Shown here one piece after another: positions 26,072 through 35,575 of a stretch of DNA of 64,000 nt. Source of the stretch: Rhizobium sp. Root1334. GTDB lineage: Bacteria > Pseudomonadota > Alphaproteobacteria > Rhizobiales > Rhizobiaceae. Below the pieces are notes generated by a model that saw only the letters and a list, made by a program, of their open reading frames with translations, had not been told where the DNA came from and made no database searches. The translations under genes and the position numbers were made by a program. Positions within the stretch are counted from its first letter, which is position 1; every line of letters starts with the position of its first letter. The stretch lies in NCBI RefSeq assembly GCF_001426665.1, contig NZ_LMEY01000023.1, positions 285,036-349,035 of the forward strand. Reading direction: 5' to 3'.

Positions 26072-28045
26072 ATGTCGGAAGTAACGGTAGAGCCTGCCGC
26101 AAAAGGCCGGCCGACGGTCTGGACCAAGCCGCTGAGATCGCTTTTGGGGCTTGCCATGGCAGCCCTGCTGATCGCCGTTTCGGGTACGCTTATCACCCTT
26201 GGCTATGTGCGGGCGCGCGATTCCGCATTGATCAATGCCGAGGCGGACATGCGGGCCTTTTCCGAGCGTTTGATCGACCGGTTGGGTATTCTTTCCGGCA
26301 GGACGACGGCGCTCGTGGGGTTCACTGCTTCGATCGCCAATTCCTTTCTCGTGCCGCCGCCCGAGCGCATGAGCGACAAGATCAAACTGCTGCGCGAAAT
26401 CATTGCTCAATCGACCAATCTGGATGGCATTTATGCCGGCTATCCCGACGGGGAGTTCATCCAGGCCGTCGACCTGAGCGCCCCGGCGTGGCGCAGAGCG
26501 CTCGATGCGCCGGAAACCGCGGCGATTGCGGTTCGCTCCATGCAAACAGAGCCGACGGGTGAGCGCAGCAACCGGCTGATCTTCCTCGACAAAGACGGCA
26601 ATCAGATGCTGGAGCGGCGCCTCCTGACTACCGGTTTCGATCCAAGAAAACGCCCCTGGTATCAGGCTGCAGTCAATGGCACGAGGCCAGCTGCGATCGG
26701 GCCGTATACGATGGTGACAACAGGCGCTCTGGGGATGACCATTTCACAGGCACATCACGGTAATGGCGGTATTGTCATTGGCGCGGATATCGATCTTGGC
26801 ACAATCACCGAATTCATGGCGCGTGAACGCCTGACCGCGGAAACGGTCGCCTTCGTGATGGACGCCGGTGGAAAGCTGATCATGCATTCCGATCGCGGAC
26901 TGATGGCCCGCATGACAACGGTGAAGGAAAAGGGGGAAACGGATGTTGCCAAGCCTCTCGATCCGCTGCTTTCAGGCATCAAGGCCAACCTTCCAACAGG
27001 CAACGGGGTAAGCTTCGCGGATATCAACGGCCGCACCTACATCATCATGGCGACCTCGGTAAAATCCGTTTTGCTGCTTGCCGGGCACCGGACCGTGGTG
27101 GCGGCCCCGCTCGACGAACTGACCGCGACCGCCAACCGCAACCTCTATCAGGGGCTTGCCATCGCGGCTGCCATTGTCGTTCTGGGACTGCTTGCGGCGC
27201 TCTTCCTGGCGCGGCTGGTTACACAATCGCTGAGCCAGCTGACCGCTAACGCCAAGCGGTTGCAGGATCTCGATTTCACGGCTCCAAGCAACGTGTTTTC
27301 ACACGTCACCGAAATCTCGACACTTGGCCGGGCAATGAACCGGGCGCGCGATGCGATCTTCACCTTCGCGCTCTATGTGCCGAAAGAACTGGTGCGCAAG
27401 GGCATCGAATCCGGGCAGTTTGCTGGCCGCAGCGCGCGACGCCAGGAGGTGACGGCCTGGTTTACCGATATCTACGACTTCACCACGCTCAGCGAGCAAC
27501 GCATGCCGGAGGAGGTGGTGGCGCTACTCTCCGACTATTTCGACATCTTCAACGAGACTGTCGGCGAGCATGGGGGCGAGATCATCCAGTTTCTCGGGGA
27601 CTCGGTCTTTGCCATGTGGAACGCGCCGGTTGCCGATGAGCGCCATGCGGAAAACGCCTGCCGCTGTGCGCTGGCGGTGGAACGAAAACTCAGGGTATTC
27701 AATGCTGATCTGAAGGCGCGAGGCCTGCCGGAATTGCGCACCCGCTTTGGCATTCATACAGGCGCGGCGGTTGTGGGGAGTGTCGGCGCCAAAGAGCGGC
27801 TGCAATATACCGCGATGGGCGATACCGTGAACGTCGCGTCACGTCTCGAAGGCATGAACAAGGTCTATGGCACGACAATTCTTGCCAGCAGTGCTGTCGT
27901 CGCCTTGTGCGACAATACGATTGTCTTTCGTCCGCTGGGGGAGGCGCAAGTAAAAGGCAGGGCGACGGCGCTGCAGTTGTTCGAGGTTGTGGGTGAGAAA
28001 ACCGAAGCGGACTGTCTGCAGACGCAAGTCGCGCTACAAAGCTGA
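26072..28045 (+). CDS. Membrane class III adenylate/guanylate cyclase with dCache sensor
   Basis: A 657-residue receptor cyclase: transmembrane helix 1 at about 25-45, a periplasmic double-Cache region at 50-340 (with RPWYQAAVNG, a Cache hallmark), helix 2 at about 360-382, a HAMP linker to about 430, and a class III cyclase domain at about 455-630. The two metal-binding Asp are present (TDIYDFT, Asp466; FLGDSVFAMW, Asp510), as is GDTVNVASRLEGMNK. It should make cAMP in response to a periplasmic ligand, possibly a small organic acid or amine. It is 120 bp after pcaQ but has its own GAGGCAAAG site. Confidence 0.9.
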   Translation: MSEVTVEPAAKGRPTVWTKPLRSLLGLAMAALLIAVSGTLITLGYVRARDSALINAEADMRAFSERLIDRLGILSGRTTALVGFTASIANSFLVPPPERMSDKIKLLREIIAQSTNLDGIYAGYPDGEFIQAVDLSAPAWRRALDAPETAAIAVRSMQTEPTGERSNRLIFLDKDGNQMLERRLLTTGFDPRKRPWYQAAVNGTRPAAIGPYTMVTTGALGMTISQAHHGNGGIVIGADIDLGTITEFMARERLTAETVAFVMDAGGKLIMHSDRGLMARMTTVKEKGETDVAKPLDPLLSGIKANLPTGNGVSFADINGRTYIIMATSVKSVLLLAGHRTVVAAPLDELTATANRNLYQGLAIAAAIVVLGLLAALFLARLVTQSLSQLTANAKRLQDLDFTAPSNVFSHVTEISTLGRAMNRARDAIFTFALYVPKELVRKGIESGQFAGRSARRQEVTAWFTDIYDFTTLSEQRMPEEVVALLSDYFDIFNETVGEHGGEIIQFLGDSVFAMWNAPVADERHAENACRCALAVERKLRVFNADLKARGLPELRTRFGIHTGAAVVGSVGAKERLQYTAMGDTVNVASRLEGMNKVYGTTILASSAVVALCDNTIVFRPLGEAQVKGRATALQLFEVVGEKTEADCLQTQVALQS

Positions 28046-28048
28046 CGA

Positions 28049-28705
28049 TCAATCGTCCGAGTAGCGTTGCTCGCGCCAGGGATCGCCAAGCATGTGGTAG
28101 CCGTTCTTCTCCCAGAAGCCGGCCTGATCGCCTACCAGGAATTCAATGCGGCGCAGCCATTTGGCGCTTTTCCAGAAGTAGAGATGCGGGATGACGAGGC
28201 GCACCGGGCCGCCATGATTGCGTGTCAGCGGTTCGCCTTCCCAGGCCGTTGCGAGAATTCCGTCTTCGGAGGCGAAATCGGCAAGCGGCAGGTTGGTGGT
28301 ATAGCCGTCATAGCCGGTCAGCATGACGAAATTGGCCTCCGGTCTAGGCATGACCAGATCGAGCAGATCGTGGGTCGAAACACCTTCCCAACGACTGTCG
28401 TAGCGCGACCATGTCGTCACGCAATGAATGTCCGACTGCTTACGGCTTTGTGGTAGCCGCCGGAACGTGTCCCAATCGAGTTTGACAGGATTCTCGACGC
28501 CGCCGACGATCTGCAGCGTCCATTCCGCCTCCTGGATACGCGGTTGCTGGCCGAGATCAAGCACCGGCCAGTTGGTGACCAGATGCTGGCCCGGTGGCAG
28601 GCGGCCGGTTTCCGGGCGGGTTATCCTGCCGGCCAGAAACTTGCCTTGTTCGGCCCAACGCCGCTTGGAGGCCGTCAGTTTTGTTTCCACGGTTTCATCG
28701 GTCAT
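28049..28705 (-). CDS. YedY/sulfite-oxidase-like molybdopterin protein
   Basis: A 218-residue single-domain protein of the sulfite oxidase fold with the molybdenum-ligating Cys in SDIHCVTTWSRYDSRWEGV (Cys95), HNHGGPVRLV-like NHGGPVRLVIPHLYFWKSAKWL, and a C-terminal GFWEKNGYHMLGDPWREQRY. No signal peptide is visible, unlike MsrP, so it is probably cytoplasmic. The substrate is unknown. ATG 28705 is chosen over 28747 because the family begins there. It ends 4 bp from the oppositely oriented cyclase gene. Confidence 0.88.
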   Translation of the reverse strand: MTDETVETKLTASKRRWAEQGKFLAGRITRPETGRLPPGQHLVTNWPVLDLGQQPRIQEAEWTLQIVGGVENPVKLDWDTFRRLPQSRKQSDIHCVTTWSRYDSRWEGVSTHDLLDLVMPRPEANFVMLTGYDGYTTNLPLADFASEDGILATAWEGEPLTRNHGGPVRLVIPHLYFWKSAKWLRRIEFLVGDQAGFWEKNGYHMLGDPWREQRYSDD

Positions 28706-28819
28706 GATCGGACCTCGCAGTTTGCACCCTGCCGGATGGCGTCGCATGGTGGAAGTACAGTTTCAATCTGGAAGCGTGTCAAGCGGGCGGCACAAGCACC
28801 GGCGTATTTCGAAACGACG

Positions 28820-28849
28820 AAGGCCGCGCATCTTTCGATGCGCGGCCTT
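28820..28849. terminator. Strong hairpin between permease and molybdoprotein genes
   Basis: AAGGCCGCGCAT and ATGCGCGGCCTT form a 12-bp perfect stem with a 6-base loop. It lies 21 bp after the stop of the minus-strand permease gene. The T-run is weak on both strands (TTTGTT on plus), so termination is likely but not certain. Confidence 0.6.
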
Positions 28850-28870
28850 TGTTAGCCTCTTTCAATCCGG

Positions 28871-30658
28871 TCAGGCCGGAAGCTGGAAGTAGGCGTTGGC
28901 GAACAGCACGACGGCAAGGCCTGCTGCAAGGGCAACATAGGGCAGGATGCCGGCTTTCTTGACGCCGAGATCCTGGCCAACGAGCCCCAGATCTTCCATT
29001 GCCCCTGCAGGGAACTTGCCGCCGTCACGGACGAAGTGGCGATAGGCAAAGACCGGCAGGATGAGGGCGGCGAAGATGAAGCCAACCCACAGCGCGTTAG
29101 AGTAACCCCAGACCTTGGCACCGGCGCCGAGGAACAGCGCGTTGACGAAGGCGAGAACCGTATTGAGACCGATCAGCCAGGTCGGTGCCTTCCAGGGGCG
29201 CGGGATGTGGCTGGAGTCCATGCGGTGGATCCAGCCGGCATTGAGGTTGAGGAAGTTGAAGATGATGTAGCCGACATTGGAGACCGCCAGCACAAAGAAG
29301 TAGCCGGCCACGTCGGAGGCGATCGCAAGCAGGATCAGGTTGAAGCCGAAGTCGGTCCACATGGCGCGGGTCGGAGCGCCGTGCTCGTTGACGTGATCGA
29401 GGTACTTTGGCAGCCAGCCGTCCTTGGACCCCTGGTAGAGGGTGCGCGACGAACCCGCCATCGCGGTCATGATGGCGAGGAACAGGGCCATGATCATTAG
29501 GAGAACGAGGATCTGCGTGATGATCTGGCCGCCATGGACGAGGCTTGCCAGGGCTTCCGCAACACCTGTTCCATCAACGATGCCAGGTGCGAGCATGCCC
29601 GCATGGCCAAGAACGCCCTGGAAGGTGAATGGGATGAGGAAGAAAAACAGGCAGCAGAGCAGGCCGGAGTAGAAGATGGCCTTGAACGTGTCAGTCTTCG
29701 GGTTCTTTAGTTCACGGGTATAGCAGACGGCCGTTTCGAACCCATAAGTCGACCAGGCGGCGATATAGAGGCCGCCGAGGAACAGTGTCCAGCCGCCATT
29801 GCTCCAGACGCCGTCGATACCGGAATAACCGGCCGTCGGCGGCACGAGATTGGTGATATTGGCGCTGTCGATCTGGCCGGAGAAGATGGGATAGAGGCCG
29901 ATGAGCAGCAGCGGCAAGAGAACGATGATGGCAAGCCATTTCTGGACACTGGCCGTTCCCTGGATGCCGCGATGCTGGATCGCAAAGATGATCAGCATCA
30001 GGATACCACCAATGACGAAGGTGGCGTTGAGGTTTGCCTTGGCGAGGAAGGGAATATCGAAGGTGATCAGCGACCAGTTGCGGATCGCCGGGGTGAGGGC
30101 GGCGATGGCATCGGTCGACAACAGGGCCGAGATGGCGTCCTGCGGTGTCTTGCCGGCATTGGCAGCCAGCCATTCCGCGACGCGCGGGCTTTCGGCCGTC
30201 AGCGTTGCCATGTTGGCGCTGATCCATTCCATCACCGCCGGGCTACCGGCGCCGGGAATGGGGAACAGAGCATTCAGGATATAGCCCGCCGCGATGGCGC
30301 AGCCGAGCGACAGAACCGGTGACCAGGCGAACCAGTTGCACCACACCGATAGTGGCGCGATGAATTTCGAATAACGCAGCCAGGCGGTGGCGCCATAGAT
30401 CGATGCGCCGCCGGATTTGTTGCCGAACATGCCGGCGATTTCGGCATAGGTGAAGGACTGCAGGAAGCCCATGACCATGGAAATGATCCAGACGACGAAG
30501 GCGAGTTTGCCCGTCGTGCCGGCAATGCCGCCGATGGAGAAGAGCACCAGCGGCGGTACGCCGGCAGCAACCCAGAATGCCCCTTTCCAGTCCAGCGCGC
30601 GGATCAGCCCGGTGCCCGAGGCAGCGGTCGACCCGTCGGTCTCAACGATAGATGCCAT
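28871..30658 (-). CDS. APC-superfamily permease, possible methylamine transporter
   Basis: A 595-residue amino acid-polyamine-organocation permease with about 12 hydrophobic segments, including GVPPLVLFSIGGIAGTTG (segment 1) and FTYAEIAGMFGNKSGGASIYGATAW, the consensus APC region. A GGAGA site precedes ATG 30658. It is divergent from tdm with a 293-bp shared promoter region, so amine or TMAO uptake is a reasonable inference. Sequence alone does not fix the substrate, and amino acids are an alternative. Confidence 0.85.
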   Translation of the reverse strand: MASIVETDGSTAASGTGLIRALDWKGAFWVAAGVPPLVLFSIGGIAGTTGKLAFVVWIISMVMGFLQSFTYAEIAGMFGNKSGGASIYGATAWLRYSKFIAPLSVWCNWFAWSPVLSLGCAIAAGYILNALFPIPGAGSPAVMEWISANMATLTAESPRVAEWLAANAGKTPQDAISALLSTDAIAALTPAIRNWSLITFDIPFLAKANLNATFVIGGILMLIIFAIQHRGIQGTASVQKWLAIIVLLPLLLIGLYPIFSGQIDSANITNLVPPTAGYSGIDGVWSNGGWTLFLGGLYIAAWSTYGFETAVCYTRELKNPKTDTFKAIFYSGLLCCLFFFLIPFTFQGVLGHAGMLAPGIVDGTGVAEALASLVHGGQIITQILVLLMIMALFLAIMTAMAGSSRTLYQGSKDGWLPKYLDHVNEHGAPTRAMWTDFGFNLILLAIASDVAGYFFVLAVSNVGYIIFNFLNLNAGWIHRMDSSHIPRPWKAPTWLIGLNTVLAFVNALFLGAGAKVWGYSNALWVGFIFAALILPVFAYRHFVRDGGKFPAGAMEDLGLVGQDLGVKKAGILPYVALAAGLAVVLFANAYFQLPA

Positions 30659-30951
30659 AAACAGTCTCCTCGACCAGTTTTGTCTTCAAGCGCGCGTGGC
30701 GCGTCCCCTTTATTGATGATGCTGGCTGCGGTTTTTATTGCTTGGCGAAGCCTGCATTGAGCAGTGTCATTCACCGTTCCCGTCACTGAAACTCGTGACC
30801 GCAGTTATCTTCATAGTGAATTTTTTTTCTTCTCGGTCAAGTCTCTCTTTACTTTCCAAGGGCTCCCATAGGATAGTTTGGCCATATTGCCGGTGCATAA
30901 CGTGGCGCTTATAGATCGCTGAACCGACTGTGCCTTCGGGTGGGAGCTGAG

Positions 30952-33321
30952 ATGATTGATTCCGGACGATTTGCCGGCACCTTGATGCCGCCGCGGCCCA
31001 GTACGATTCTGCGTCCGGGTATTCCGGCGCTTGCGCCTGGCGTCGAGCGTTACCGGGTCAAGGGACGCGGCACGACCGCGGTCAAGGTGATGGCCGGTGA
31101 CCGGATCAGCATCAAGGATATCGAGGGCGGCCAGTTGTGCGAGGTGAGCTTCATTGATGCCGCAGGGCGTTTCAATGCGGCCGGTCTCGGGGTTGCGTTT
31201 TCGCAGCCTGCCCATGGACTTCAGGAAATCCTTGCTCGGGACGAGGAGAGTGCGCGGCGAACGCTGGGGGCTTTGAAACGGCGCAATGTCGATCCTGCCG
31301 GGGCGCAGGCGCTGGTCCTGTTTGGCGAAAGCTCGTCACCCGGGGCCGTGGCGGAATTGACCCTTGTCCTTGATGGATTGCTGATCGTCGCTGCCCCGGC
31401 ACCGGCGATGGACGCCGAGGCGCAGAATACCGCAACGGCGCTCGAACTGCGCGTGACCCGCTCCAAAATCGAGCGTACCTATGAAGAGATGCTGCCGGAA
31501 CCGATGGCCGATCCGATCCAGGACCTGCGCATCCAGGCGGCAAGAGCGTCGGCCTATTTCGTGCGCGCCGGCGAGTTCATTCAGGTCATCGACGTTTCCG
31601 GCCGGCAATGCACCGATTTCCAGGCGTTTTCGGCCCGCAAGGTCGACAAGGGGCTGGATCTGGCGCTCGACGCGACAGTGACCCGGACGCTGCTTGGCCG
31701 CAGCTATCCGACGCCGGGTCTGCCGTCGAAGGCGTTCGACCGGGATTTTGAGCCGCTGGTGGAGATCGTGCAGGATACGGTTGGGCGTCATGACGCCTTC
31801 GCGACCGCCTGCAATTCACGCTATTACGACGATATGGGCTATCCGGGGCATGTCAATTGCACCGATAACTTCAACCATGCGCTGGCGCCCTATGGCATTG
31901 CACCGCGCAAGGGCTGGGAAGCGCTCAATTATTTCTACAACACCAATGTCGACCACCACAACCAGCTCTATCTTGACGAACCGTGGTCGCGGCCGGGCGA
32001 TTATGTGCTGATGCGGGCGCTGACCGATCTGGTCTGCGTCTCCTCGTCCTGTCCCGACGATATCGATGCGGCCAATGCCTGGAACCCGACCGATATCCAT
32101 GTCCGCACCTATGCGGACAAGGAGAAATTCGCCCGCGCCGTCGCCATCCGAATGACCCCCGATGCAGAGCCAGAAATGACCCAGGAAACCGCCTTCCATC
32201 CGCGCTTGTCGGCACTGACGCGCAACCATACCGAATATCGCGGCTACTGGCTGCCGAACCGCTTCAACAACGAAGGACCGATCGAGGAATACTGGGCCTG
32301 CCGCGAGAAGGCGGTGGTGATGGACCTGTCGCCGCTTCGGAAATTCGAGGTGACCGGCCCGGATGCGGAGGCTCTGCTGCAATATTGCGTCACGCGCGAT
32401 ATCCGCAAACTGTCGCCGGGCCAAGTCGTCTATACGGCGATGTGCTACGAGAATGGCGGCATGATCGACGACGGTACTGTATTCCGGTTGGGCGATAACA
32501 ATTTCCGCTGGATCGGCGGCGACGATGTCAGCGGCATCTGGCTGCGCGAGCAGGCGGAAAAGAAGGGCTACAAGGCCTGGGTGCGCTCTTCCACCGACCA
32601 GATGCATAATCTCGCTGTCCAGGGGCCGAATAGTCGCGACCTTATCAAGGAAATCATCTGGACGGCACCCTCGCAGCCATCGATCGGCGAGCTTGAATGG
32701 TTCCGCTTTGCCGTCGGCCGCATCGGCCATTTCGAGGGCGCTCCGGTCGTTGTCTCGCGCACCGGCTATACCGGCGAACTCGGCTATGAAATCTTCTGTC
32801 ATCCGAAGGATGCGCTCGCCGTCTTCGACGCGGTCTGGGAGGCCGGGCAGAAACATGGCTTGAAGCCGATGGGTCTGGAGGCGCTCGACATGGTACGCAT
32901 CGAGGCCGGGCTGGTATTTGCCCATTATGATTTCTCCGATCAAACCGACCCGTTCGAGGCCGGTATCGGCTTCACCGTGCCGTTGAAATCAAAGACCGAG
33001 GATTTCATCGGGCGTGACGCGCTGATCAAGCGCAAAGAAAACCCGCGCTACAAGCTGGTCGGGCTCGATATCGATGCCAATGACGCCGTTGGCCATGGCG
33101 ATACCGTGCATATCGGCCGCGCGCAGGTTGGCGTCGTTACCAGTGCAACCCGCTCGCCGCTTCTGAAAAAGACGATCGCGCTGGCGCGGATGGATGTGCT
33201 GCATTCAGAGATTGGCACGGATGTCGAGATCGGCAAGCTGGATGGCCAGCAGAAGCGGCTACCGGCGAAGATCGTGCCGTTTGCGCATTATGATCCGCAG
33301 AAGCTCAAGCCGCGGTCGTAA
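30952..33321 (+). CDS. tdm: Trimethylamine N-oxide demethylase (DUF1989 + GcvT domains)
   Basis: A 789-residue fusion. Residues about 20-400 form a DUF1989 domain, with the GRQCTDFQAF, HVNCTDNFNHAL (Cys303) and SSCPDDIDAANAWNPTDI (Cys367) blocks of that family. Residues about 420-780 are a GcvT/T-protein folate-binding domain (RTGYTGELGYEIFCH, GLEALDMVRIEAGL). This is the architecture of Methylocella Tdm, which splits TMAO to dimethylamine and formaldehyde and can pass the C1 unit to tetrahydrofolate. The neighbouring tmm and dmm genes support this strongly. ATG 30952 follows GGGAG; a GTG at 30940 is possible. Confidence 0.9.
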   Translation: MIDSGRFAGTLMPPRPSTILRPGIPALAPGVERYRVKGRGTTAVKVMAGDRISIKDIEGGQLCEVSFIDAAGRFNAAGLGVAFSQPAHGLQEILARDEESARRTLGALKRRNVDPAGAQALVLFGESSSPGAVAELTLVLDGLLIVAAPAPAMDAEAQNTATALELRVTRSKIERTYEEMLPEPMADPIQDLRIQAARASAYFVRAGEFIQVIDVSGRQCTDFQAFSARKVDKGLDLALDATVTRTLLGRSYPTPGLPSKAFDRDFEPLVEIVQDTVGRHDAFATACNSRYYDDMGYPGHVNCTDNFNHALAPYGIAPRKGWEALNYFYNTNVDHHNQLYLDEPWSRPGDYVLMRALTDLVCVSSSCPDDIDAANAWNPTDIHVRTYADKEKFARAVAIRMTPDAEPEMTQETAFHPRLSALTRNHTEYRGYWLPNRFNNEGPIEEYWACREKAVVMDLSPLRKFEVTGPDAEALLQYCVTRDIRKLSPGQVVYTAMCYENGGMIDDGTVFRLGDNNFRWIGGDDVSGIWLREQAEKKGYKAWVRSSTDQMHNLAVQGPNSRDLIKEIIWTAPSQPSIGELEWFRFAVGRIGHFEGAPVVVSRTGYTGELGYEIFCHPKDALAVFDAVWEAGQKHGLKPMGLEALDMVRIEAGLVFAHYDFSDQTDPFEAGIGFTVPLKSKTEDFIGRDALIKRKENPRYKLVGLDIDANDAVGHGDTVHIGRAQVGVVTSATRSPLLKKTIALARMDVLHSEIGTDVEIGKLDGQQKRLPAKIVPFAHYDPQKLKPRS

Positions 33322-33330
33322 CGCCGCGGT

Positions 33331-33930
33331 TCAGCTCGATTTCCCTTGGGCCGTTGCGATCTGCCGGGCGACGGCTTCGGAATCGTTGGCGAGGGTGCGC
33401 ATTTCCGAGGCGAGAACGGCAAAGCCGGCACCGGCTGTACCGGCACGGGCGGCTTCGATACCGGCATTGACGGCAAGCAGTTTCAGGTAGCGCAGGGAAT
33501 GCAGGATTTCGGCCGTCCGCGAGGCGGTCGCGCGCATGTCGGCGGTCTGTTCGTCGATGCGCTGGTAGAGGGATTCGATGTTGACGATGCTGCCTTCGAG
33601 ATAGAGCAATTCGCCGTTTGTGTCCCAGACGCCGCCGCCGGTTTCCGTAACCCAGATGAGGTGACCGCTGTTGTGGCGGATGCGGTATTCGAGCGTCCAG
33701 TCGGTACGGTTTTCCAGCGCTTTGCCGACCACGGCATCCATGGCCGGAACATCGTCTTCGCACATGATCGACGTGAAGGTACGCACGCGATTGCCGACGA
33801 TTTCGTCCGCCTTGTAGCCGAAGATACGCTGGATGCCGTCGGTCATATCCAGCATCGTATAGTGTTCGTCGGCCCGGCATCGGTACAGAAACCCGTTCAT
33901 GCGGCCGAGAACACTGCTCAGAAAATCCAT
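33331..33930 (-). CDS. Soluble PAS protein with truncated chemoreceptor signalling tip
   Basis: A 199-residue protein with no transmembrane helix. Residues about 10-120 are a PAS domain (YRIRHNSGHLIWVTETGGGVWDTNGELLYLEGSIVNI includes the PAC part), and residues about 122-197 are a helix containing the MCP hairpin tip (LLAVNAGIEAARAGTAGAGFAVLASEMRTLANDS). The protein stops before the return arm and methylation helices of a full receptor are complete. It lies between tdm and tmm on the tmm strand. It may be a cytoplasmic chemosensor for amine metabolism or a degenerate receptor; domain calls are firm, the role is not. Confidence 0.82.
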   Translation of the reverse strand: MDFLSSVLGRMNGFLYRCRADEHYTMLDMTDGIQRIFGYKADEIVGNRVRTFTSIMCEDDVPAMDAVVGKALENRTDWTLEYRIRHNSGHLIWVTETGGGVWDTNGELLYLEGSIVNIESLYQRIDEQTADMRATASRTAEILHSLRYLKLLAVNAGIEAARAGTAGAGFAVLASEMRTLANDSEAVARQIATAQGKSS

Positions 33931-34005
33931 GGCTGATCCGGTGATGCTGGAGGAGGAAAGGGCAGGTGAACTTATTCTTGAAATTCCGGCAATCTGACAT
34001 CGGAA

Positions 34006-34034
34006 AGCCGAAGGCCATCAATTGGCCTCCGGCT
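34006..34034 (-). terminator. Terminator hairpin after tmm
   Basis: Arms AGCCG-A-AGGCCA and TGGCCT-C-CGGCT pair except for one central mismatch. On the minus strand the hairpin is followed by TTTCC. It starts about 20 bp after the tmm stop codon and separates tmm from the PAS gene. Confidence 0.6.
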
Positions 34035-34054
34035 CCATTATCGGGGAAACGCGG

Positions 34055-35392
34055 TCAGTTCTTGAGATAGACTTCCAGCGTGTCGTCCATGGCTTCCAGC
34101 CAGGGCGTATGGTGCTTCGGTGCCATGGTGCCGGTCATCAGCGATTTGTAGGCGTTGTCGCGGAAGCCCATGATGTTTTCGGCCTTGTGATGCTCCCATT
34201 CCATGAAGGTCTGGTTGGTGCCTTCGACATCGAACTTGGGATAATCGGTGTCTTCGAGAAGCTCGATGACGTAATCGCCCTGGAACCAGATCATCTGTTC
34301 GGCATCCTCGAGCGTTTCCTCGCGGGCGCGCCATTTGTCGAAATGCGCCTGCATCTCCGCCTTCGGCGGCAGCTTGATGCGGTTCATAATCACATCGCGG
34401 GCATACCAGGCCTGGGCGTCGAACATGTTGAAGGTGTAGAACTGGTCCTGCATGCCGATATACATCAGCTGCGGATTGTCCTCGTAGACGACGCCCTTGT
34501 AGAGGCTGTCCGACCAAAGGCGGTTGGCGGTCTTCAGGCGCAGGTCGTCGGGCAGGAACGGGAAGTGGTGGAGATAACCGGTGCACAGGATCAGTGCATC
34601 GACCTCCTTGGTCGAGCCATCGGCAAAATGCGCCGTCTTGTTGACGAGCTTTTGCAACAGAGGCCGCTCTTCGAAACGCTCCGGCCACTTGAAGCCCATC
34701 GGCTTGGAGCGATAGCTGGTGGTCACCGATTTCGCGCCGTATTTCCAGCATTGCGAGCCGATATCCTCGGCCGAATAGGAGCGGCCGACGATCAGCACGT
34801 CCTTGTCCTTGAATTCCAAAGCATCGCGGAAATCATGGGCATGCAGGACGCGGCCGCCAAAGGTTTTCACACCTTCGAAATAGGGGACGTTCGGCGTGGA
34901 GAAATGGCCGGAGGCGACGACGACATAATCGAAGATCTCGTCATACATGACGTCGTTGACGCGGTCGTGTGCGGTGACGGTAAAGGTCTTGGATTCCTCA
35001 TCGAAACGGACCATGCGCACCGGCGTGGAGAAGCGCACCCATTTGCGCACATCGGCCTTTTCGACACGGCCCTTGATATAGTCCCAGAGCACGGCGCGGG
35101 GCGGGTAGGAGCCGATCGGCTTGCCGAAATGCTCCTCGAACGAGTAGTCGGCGAATTCCAGGCATTCCTTCGGACCGTTCGACCAGAGATAGCGGTACAT
35201 GCTGCCATGAACCGGCTCGCCATATTCATCAAGCCCGGTGCGCCAGGTGTAGTTCCAAAGGCCGCCCCAGTCGGCCTGTTTTTCGAAGCAGACGATTTCG
35301 GGGATTTCTGCGCCCTTCTGGGCGGCGGACTGGAAGGCTCTCAACTGGGCAAGGCCCGAAGGTCCTGCGCCGATCACGGCTACTCTGGTCAT
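34055..35392 (-). CDS. tmm: Trimethylamine monooxygenase (flavin-containing)
   Basis: A 445-residue class B flavoprotein. It has the FAD site [11 protein letters not shown] (6-16), the FMO fingerprint [11 protein letters not shown] (178-188), the NADPH site [11 protein letters not shown] with Tyr206 in the position of the Tyr needed in characterised Tmm, and C-terminal [20 protein letters not shown]. Similarity to Methylocella/Ruegeria Tmm runs the whole length ([21 protein letters not shown]). It oxidises TMA to TMAO with NADPH and O2. Tdm and the Dmm proteins encoded alongside take the product on to monomethylamine. A GGGAA site precedes the start. Confidence 0.95.
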   Translation of the reverse strand: MTRVAVIGAGPSGLAQLRAFQSAAQKGAEIPEIVCFEKQADWGGLWNYTWRTGLDEYGEPVHGSMYRYLWSNGPKECLEFADYSFEEHFGKPIGSYPPRAVLWDYIKGRVEKADVRKWVRFSTPVRMVRFDEESKTFTVTAHDRVNDVMYDEIFDYVVVASGHFSTPNVPYFEGVKTFGGRVLHAHDFRDALEFKDKDVLIVGRSYSAEDIGSQCWKYGAKSVTTSYRSKPMGFKWPERFEERPLLQKLVNKTAHFADGSTKEVDALILCTGYLHHFPFLPDDLRLKTANRLWSDSLYKGVVYEDNPQLMYIGMQDQFYTFNMFDAQAWYARDVIMNRIKLPPKAEMQAHFDKWRAREETLEDAEQMIWFQGDYVIELLEDTDYPKFDVEGTNQTFMEWEHHKAENIMGFRDNAYKSLMTGTMAPKHHTPWLEAMDDTLEVYLKN

Positions 35393-35436
35393 GTCTGTTT
35401 GTTCCCTTTTTATGTCGTTGTGTGCTTTGTGAAGAA

Positions 35437-35566
35437 CCCCTCCCCAACCCTCCCCACAAGGGGGAGGGAGCAGATCGCGTGTGCCTCGCCCTCATTATCC
35501 TGTGACGATGGAGCGGCCGCATGCCGTGTTAACTCCCTCCCCCTTGTGGGGAGGGTTGGGGAGGGG
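35437..35566. repeat. 34-bp perfect inverted repeat between tmm and dmmC
   Basis: The arms at 35437-35470 and 35533-35566 are exact reverse complements, beginning CCCCTCCCCAACCCTCCCC and ending GGGGAGGGAG, with a 62-bp centre. It is a rhizobial-type intergenic palindrome lying in the 183-bp gap inside the dmm-tmm transcription unit. It could end, slow or process the transcript between dmmC and tmm. Confidence 0.9.
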
Positions 35567-35575
35567 CCTTAAATC

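Noticed and set aside
34022-35572. 516-residue plus-strand ORF
   Set aside because: It is antisense to tmm, which matches a known enzyme over its whole length; the long frame is due to codon bias.
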